Assembly (NCBI GenBank): GCA_003483645.1
Contig: DMYM01000343.1
Coordinates: 3,980-12,426 of the forward strand
Direction: 5' to 3'
Source: Verrucomicrobiales bacterium
GTDB taxonomy: Bacteria; Verrucomicrobiota; Verrucomicrobiia; Verrucomicrobiales; Akkermansiaceae
Length of the DNA stretch: 8,447 nt
The notes under the pieces were generated by a model. It was given only the letters and a program-made list of their open reading frames with translations, had not been told where the DNA came from and made no database searches. Of this stretch, positions 6,899 through 8,447 are shown piece after piece (position 1 is the first letter of the stretch; every line of letters starts with the position of its first letter). The position numbers were made by a program, and so were the translations under genes.

Positions 6899-7840
6899 AT
6901 GTGCAGATCCCTCGTCTTTCTCCTTTCCTGCCTGAGTTCGCTTGCTCTGGCGGTGGCCCAGACTGAGACCCAGCCCAGTCCGGCGCCCGCTGAAGAGGCC
7001 CCCGCCGAAGAAAGCGAGGAAGAACTGGCTACGAGCGAAGACGCCGGGCCCAGCGAGGAAGAACTGGCTGCCCTCGAAGAGGCCGCCGGGAAGGCCGCCC
7101 AGGCAGGACAGGTGCGCCTGGCGAAAGCAGCCGCCGAACGCGAGTCGGCCAAGGGAGAAAAACACGCCACCCTCACCACCAGCAGGGGCCGCACCTACAA
7201 GAAGGTGGTCATCAAAGGCGTGGACGAAATCGGAGTGAAAATCACCCACGAGTACGGAACCGCCCGCATCAAATTCCCGGAGCTTCCCGAGGAGTTCCAG
7301 GCCCGCTTCGGCTACGATCCCTCCCGGGCTCACGATCTCCTTGACCGCGAAAAGAACCTCGAATCCGCACGCGAGCGAGCCTCCATTGCAGCCTTGCGGG
7401 CCAATGCCGGACTGCCAGCCACCACTGCCACCCGTCCCACTACCACCAAGACGAAGACAACCCGCCCGAAGACAACCCGCCCGAAGACAACCAAGCCAAA
7501 AACAACCAAGCCCGTTCAGACCGCTGTTGAGCCCCCCTCCGACAACGTGGAAGTCCAGGGCATGGTGGCCAAGATCGCGGAGCTGGAACAGGTCATCGCC
7601 AAGCACAGACCGGAAGCGGAGGCCCTTGAGGAGAAAGCCTCCGACATCCAAGACCAGGCCTTCAAGGGGATCGGCGGCACCGGGGGGGACCCCAAGGTGA
7701 GTCAGAAGAAACTGGCGGAAGCCAAAACCTGGCAGGACAAGGCCGAAGCCGTCTACAATAAGATCACTTCCGCCCGCGTCGAGATCGGCCAACTTCGCCG
7801 TAAGATCAAGCTGATCGAGCGGAACAGTAAGAAGAAGTAA
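6899..7840 (+). CDS. Exported coiled-coil protein of unknown function with a Lys/Thr/Pro repeat linker
   Basis: I do not recognise a function. The 313 residues divide into clear parts. Residues 1-20 are a Sec signal peptide ending LAVAQ; a Cys at position 11 lies inside the hydrophobic core and gives no proper lipobox. Residues 25-65 are very acidic (EEAPAEESEEEL), followed by an Ala/Lys-rich helix to about 88. Residues 90-141 form a small domain beginning TLTTSRGRTYKKVVIKGVDE and ending ELPEEFQARFGYDP, a module I associate with secreted Verrucomicrobiota proteins. Residues 181-205 are a basic linker of PKTT(R/K) repeats. Residues 217-308 are predicted helical and heptad-rich, likely coiled coil, with a Gly-rich break near 257-263; the tail is NSKKK. 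The acidic and basic blocks suggest envelope or polymer binding, which is inference. The start is the ATG at 6899, which opens the signal peptide; only a weak CAGGG lies before it. The following sulfatase gene begins 56 bp downstream and may be co-transcribed. Confidence 0.85.
   Translation: MCRSLVFLLSCLSSLALAVAQTETQPSPAPAEEAPAEESEEELATSEDAGPSEEELAALEEAAGKAAQAGQVRLAKAAAERESAKGEKHATLTTSRGRTYKKVVIKGVDEIGVKITHEYGTARIKFPELPEEFQARFGYDPSRAHDLLDREKNLESARERASIAALRANAGLPATTATRPTTTKTKTTRPKTTRPKTTKPKTTKPVQTAVEPPSDNVEVQGMVAKIAELEQVIAKHRPEAEALEEKASDIQDQAFKGIGGTGGDPKVSQKKLAEAKTWQDKAEAVYNKITSARVEIGQLRRKIKLIERNSKKK
7452..7511 (+). repeat. Four 15-bp tandem repeats encoding the PKTT(R/K) linker
   Basis: Unit 1 (7452-7466) and unit 2 (7467-7481) are identical, CGAAGACAACCCGCC. 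Units 3 (7482-7496) and 4 (7497-7511) diverge to end in CCAAGC. The period of five codons keeps the reading frame, so copy number can change without breaking the protein. It codes for the basic linker of the exported coiled-coil protein. Confidence 0.9.
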
Positions 7841-7842
7841 CG

Positions 7843-7857
7843 GCATCCCCGGGATGC
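7843..7857. repeat. Short inverted repeat between the exported protein and the sulfatase gene
   Basis: GCATCCC and GGGATGC flank a single C just after the stop codon at 7838-7840. A hairpin of five or so pairs with a small loop is possible. No T run follows, so I do not call a terminator; read-through into the sulfatase gene at 7897 is likely. Confidence 0.4.
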
Positions 7858-7896
7858 GCACCGTGGCCGATCCGGAAGAGCCTCCTTCTTCAGCAA

Positions 7897-8447
7897 ATGA
7901 AACGCCGCCATTTCCTATCCAGTTCGGCCAGTGCCCTCGCTGTAGGCCGCCAGGCCTCCAGCGCAGAACCCGGTGAAACCCCGGGCAAACACCCCAACAT
8001 CGTCTACCTCTTCTCCGACCAGTGGCGCGCGATGGACCACGGCTACATGGGCAACGCCGATGTGCGTACCCCCAACATCGATCTTCTGGCCGACCAGAGC
8101 GTCAATTTCACCAATGCGGTTTCCGGTATTCCGGTCTGCTGTCCGCACCGGGCCTGTCTTCTCACCGGCCAGTATCCCCTTTCCCACGGTCTCTTTCTCA
8201 ACGATCTTCGTCTCAACACCAGGGCCACCTCCTTCGCCCAGGCCCTGGGCGGAGCCGGCTACGACACGGGCTATATCGGGAAGTGGCATATCGATGGCAC
8301 GGGTCGTTCAGCTTATATCCCCCCCGAACGGCGCCAGGGCTTCGACTACTGGAAGGTGCTTGAGTGCACGCACAACTACAACCAGTCCCGCTACTACGGC
8401 AAAACGGGAGAGGACCCCAAAGTGTGGAAAGGTTACGACGCCTACGC
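7897..8447 (+). CDS. Tat-exported S1-family sulfatase, N-terminal part (3' truncated)
   Basis: The frame is open from the ATG at 7897 to the window edge, giving 183 residues of a protein that should be about 450-500 long. The N-terminus KRRHFLSSS matches a twin-arginine signal, followed by a short hydrophobic stretch and a small-residue cleavage region near 20-23. The sulfatase fold starts at NIVYLFSDQW, where D41-Q42 replaces the usual Asp pair at the metal site, as in many members. The active-site motif at 81-85 is C-C-P-H-R: Cys81 is the expected formylglycine position, with His84 where Ser or Ala is standard. LLTGQYPLSHG and IGKWH (Lys129, His131) follow as usual. The stretch RRQGFDYWKVLECTHNYN fits a sulfatase group I recall from planctomycetes and verrucomicrobia. 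The C-terminal half, with the remaining metal ligands, is outside the window. The family assignment is firm; activity and substrate are not shown. It may share a transcript with the upstream gene. Confidence 0.92.
   Translation, partial: MKRRHFLSSSASALAVGRQASSAEPGETPGKHPNIVYLFSDQWRAMDHGYMGNADVRTPNIDLLADQSVNFTNAVSGIPVCCPHRACLLTGQYPLSHGLFLNDLRLNTRATSFAQALGGAGYDTGYIGKWHIDGTGRSAYIPPERRQGFDYWKVLECTHNYNQSRYYGKTGEDPKVWKGYDAY

Noticed and set aside
6818..7861. Long minus-strand open frame of 347 codons opposite the exported coiled-coil protein
   Set aside because: It is Gly/Leu-rich low-complexity sequence mirroring the codon bias of the plus-strand gene. The plus strand has a proper signal peptide and recognisable domain, and the repeat translates sensibly there.

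Overview
This GC-rich window looks like chromosomal DNA from a Verrucomicrobiota-type bacterium, or failing that another PVC-group member. I infer this from the gene mix: a Gfo/Idh/MocA oxidoreductase, two S1 sulfatases and a large multidomain secreted phosphatase. A secreted protein with the short 'TY..V.I..VD..G..I.H..G.A.I.F.ELPEE....FGYDP' domain, which I associate with verrucomicrobial proteins, points the same way. Several genes also lack a well-placed Shine-Dalgarno sequence. I could not test the taxonomy by search.

Layout from left to right. (1) Positions 1-1062, plus strand: the C-terminal 353 residues of a Gfo/Idh/MocA-family oxidoreductase, cut by the window edge and followed by a clear intrinsic terminator at 1124-1153. 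(2) Positions 6654 down to 1171, minus strand: three collinear genes in the order nhaC-type Na+/H+ antiporter, purple-acid-phosphatase-like multidomain phosphoesterase, Sec-exported arylsulfatase. The gaps are about 84 and 144 bp, so a shared transcript is plausible but not shown. The sulfatase converges on the oxidoreductase gene around the terminator. (3) Positions 6655-6898: a divergent intergenic region holding two copies of the palindrome CTCATGAG. (4) Positions 6899-7840, plus strand: an exported, charged, coiled-coil-rich protein of unknown function with a tandemly repeated Lys/Thr/Pro linker. (5) Positions 7897-8447, plus strand: the first 183 residues of a second S1 sulfatase with a Tat-type signal and the unusual active-site sequence C-C-P-H-R, cut by the right edge.

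Taken together, the exported hydrolases (two sulfatases and one metallophosphoesterase) beside an oxidoreductase family often involved in sugar metabolism suggest scavenging of sulfated or phosphorylated organic matter, probably polysaccharide, in a salty habitat. The Na+/H+ antiporter fits that setting. The pathway link is inference from gene neighbourhood. I saw no RNA genes, CRISPR arrays, insertion sequences or integration sites. I found no convincing evidence of a wholly new system; the most unusual items are the repeat-linker protein and the sulfatase with the non-standard active-site motif.
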